From assembly GCA_013396755.1 (NCBI GenBank), contig VWZF01007822.1, positions 1,551,944-1,615,943 of the forward strand: a DNA stretch of 64,000 nt. Direction: 5' to 3'. The stretch's first letter is position 1. Each line of letters starts with the position of its first letter. This DNA comes from Sclerurus mexicanus. Lineage: Eukaryota; Chordata; Aves; Passeriformes; Furnariidae. The position numbers and the translations under genes are program-made. Under the pieces are notes generated by a model. It saw nothing but the letters and a program-made list of their open reading frames with translations, did not search any database and was not told the DNA's origin. Shown here one piece after another: positions 61,996-64,000 of this stretch.

Positions 61996-64000
61996 CTCTG
62001 GCCCAGAGTTGAAGCAGGAGGTGGGGGGAAGAGGTGCAGTAGCACATGCCAAATATCTGTAATGAGAGGGTGTAAATATAAGGAGCAGGAAGTCTGGTCC
62101 AGACCTTCACTATAGAGCTAAGCTTTACCTGCTTTTAGCTCCTTTACCTTAGATTATAATGTTGCTTGTTTTCCCTGCAGTTTCCTACCAGAAAATCATT
62201 TCCTAACAGTTTAAAGCTCAGGGGCCCACTTTTGACTCCCAATGTCACCATCCTGTCTGTCTGACCAGGTCTCTCATGGGGGTGTGACCTGGACTCACGT
62301 GGGGATGTGAGAGAACACAGACGCTCTGGACCACATCCCATTGCAGATGGGGCCCTGGCTGCAGGATTTCCTCTCAGCACTGAGTGTTACACTGCTGCAG
62401 CTCCTTGTCCTGCCCCTCCTCTGCCCATGTCCAGGCACCCAGGAGACAGCTTTGCTGAGAGGACATGTAGCCAAGTCTTGCTCATTGGCATCCTCCTTGC
62501 ATAAGTGTAGGACACCAGAGGACCTCTTCTCTCACTGGTTATATTACCTGTGGCTACTGATACATGCTCATCCTTTTCTCTGCAGCCACACTCAGCCCTG
62601 CAGACACTCAAGCTCTCATCGCTCTCCCACCATGAGTCTCAGTCTCCCTTTCTTGTCACTGCCCTTCCTTCCTCCTTCTGCTCTATTGCACAAGCCCCTT
62701 ATTATTTCATGAGAAATACTCTCTGAAAAATCCATTTTGCTTTCTCTTTCCTTTTTGGTTGGTTAGACAATTATTAATCCACGTCCTTTTCATAAAATAG
62801 CTGCAGCCATAATAATAAAGTCAAAATATGATTTCCCAGTTATATAGTATAATCTCTCCCTTTTCTTTATTCCTTGCAGATGGTACACCTCTTAGCACAA
62901 ACAGCATGTTAGCGTACTGATTCCAGATGCATAAAATACGTTCAAATCTTCACATTTTCTCTCTCTCTCCCCCAGAACGAGTGTGTGTATATATATTATC
63001 CTTGCCATTTAATTTTCCCAGCTTTTCATTTTGATTTCTCTTTTAGGACGACACAGACTTGTCATAATCCATCTGGGATTTTATTCTTCATCATACAAAA
63101 ATGTTGCTTGAAGGCCAGTTTTTACTTGGCATTAAGAGACTGAAGATCAGCCTAAATCAGAGTATTATAAACCTCTTATAACAAAATCCCCTCAGTTGTA
63201 AATGTGTTGTCTCAATAATTAGATAAATAGACCAGACCACTTGTTACCAGACGAGCACAGGAACTAATTACATTATTTCCTGTGACTGCATGTGATGCAC
63301 CAATTCACCAGCAAAGAAGAGGCTCCTGAATCTGTCTATCTTCTTATGATGTTGTTGTAAATAACTCTAGTACAGAAAAAGGGGTTACAACAAAGGCTCT
63401 GTTTGAATTAAAAGGCATTTAAACAAAGGAATCTAGGAGTATGCTGTGTGGATTGAAGGATAAACTGGATGTATTTTGCATTGGTAGGTGAGGGAGTTTA
63501 AAATTCTCATTTGATCATTTACAAAAAGCTTCTGACTTGATTGTGAAATGTTTTCTCTTGTGCTTAAATTTCATGCCACAGATTATTAAAAATTGACTTT
63601 GCAGTATTTATTTTACTTATCTACCCTAGCCAGGCTGCGCTTAGCCATAGATTTTGTGAATTATTAAATTTTAAAAGCAATTTTTGTTGGATTTTATACT
63701 CCAGTTCTGTCTGAAGGGATGTGCACCTCCAATTCTATCCCTCAAGCTGAAGTGCTTTGATTCATCTTTAATCTGAACAGTTTTAAAAGTGTTCGGAGAT
63801 GTAAGACATAATGATAGTCTCCAGTGTAATGCTTAGCTAACTGCTTGTTAGTTTTAACATTTAACATATCATGAAAAATAACTAGTTTCAGTAGGTTATC
63901 TGAGCCATAAAAATGCTCAGCATAATTCATTCAGTCAGGTAACAAGAACTATTTTCAAACATAATGAGAAGCTAATAAAGGTCAGTGTGCCTAAAAACAC
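61996..64000. other. Unique non-coding DNA to the window edge
   Basis: A GC-richer patch at about 62220-62700 gives a 123-codon plus frame (62341-62712) and minus frames of 78 and 74 codons, all unrecognised. A CT repeat (62958-62972) is followed by a GT/AT repeat (62981-62997). The 63000-63400 stretch is AT-rich with no simple repeats and could be conserved, but nothing specific is recognised. Confidence 0.45.
62958..62997. repeat. Compound microsatellite (CT)n then (GT)n(AT)n
   Basis: TCTCTCTCTCTCCCCC is followed within about ten bases by GTGTGTGTATATATAT. This is simple-sequence DNA. Confidence 0.9.

Noticed and set aside
1..64000. CRISPR array, phage, bacterial operon or endogenous retrovirus
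   Set aside because: No regular spacer-repeat structure, no ribosome-binding-site-led gene series, no LTR pair and no viral protein motif was seen.

Overview
The window looks like a non-coding stretch of a bird nuclear chromosome, either a long intron or an intergenic region. The main evidence is about ten decayed fragments of the CR1 retroposon. Several carry the typical avian 3' end: a short ATTCTATGATTCT-type terminus next to 'GGAAGGGACCTTAAAGATCATCTAGT' or its complement. The sequence is AT-rich and poor in CpG. It has few interspersed repeats, scattered microsatellites and two isolated ambiguous bases (2748 and 11847). No bacterial-type gene organisation, ribosomal RNA, functional tRNA, CRISPR array, LTR or DNA transposon was recognised.

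No protein-coding gene can be supported. The longest open frame is 159 codons (minus strand, 32321-32800). A rough estimate with about one stop per 17 codons over six frames of 64 kb gives a longest chance frame of about this length. None of the open frames matches a protein family I recognise. Where open frames cluster (2080-2670, 6500-7540, 32100-32800, 51530-52670) they overlap on both strands, as expected of locally GC-richer non-coding DNA. The best small coding hint is a 63-nt block at 31038-31100 with splice-like borders inside a CpG cluster. The best pseudogene hint lies on the minus strand at about 50400-51300, where broken frames lead into a terminal poly(A).

Layout. 0-14 kb: AT-rich unique DNA, a cluster of perfect small hairpins at 4364-4479 and four short CR1 relics, with a fourth just past 14.4 kb. 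14-34 kb: mostly unique DNA with CR1 at 22.3 kb (minus), 26.1 kb (plus) and 33.8 kb (plus, the best preserved), two short tandem duplications and the CpG cluster at 31 kb. 34-44 kb: a C-rich tract, a 112-bp GATA array, a T/G tract and an A/C tract in inverted arrangement around a tRNA-like SINE relic, a TGAG array and a long eroded CR1 at 43.2 kb. 44-64 kb: unique DNA, an E-box cluster at 47.5 kb, the possible retrocopy near 51 kb, CR1 at 58.6 kb, and two stretches (58.9-59.2 and 61.6-62.0 kb) whose composition and motif density resemble conserved enhancers.

Since there are no genes to link, any function would be regulatory or structural. The regulatory calls are inferences from sequence texture and motifs and would need cross-species alignment.
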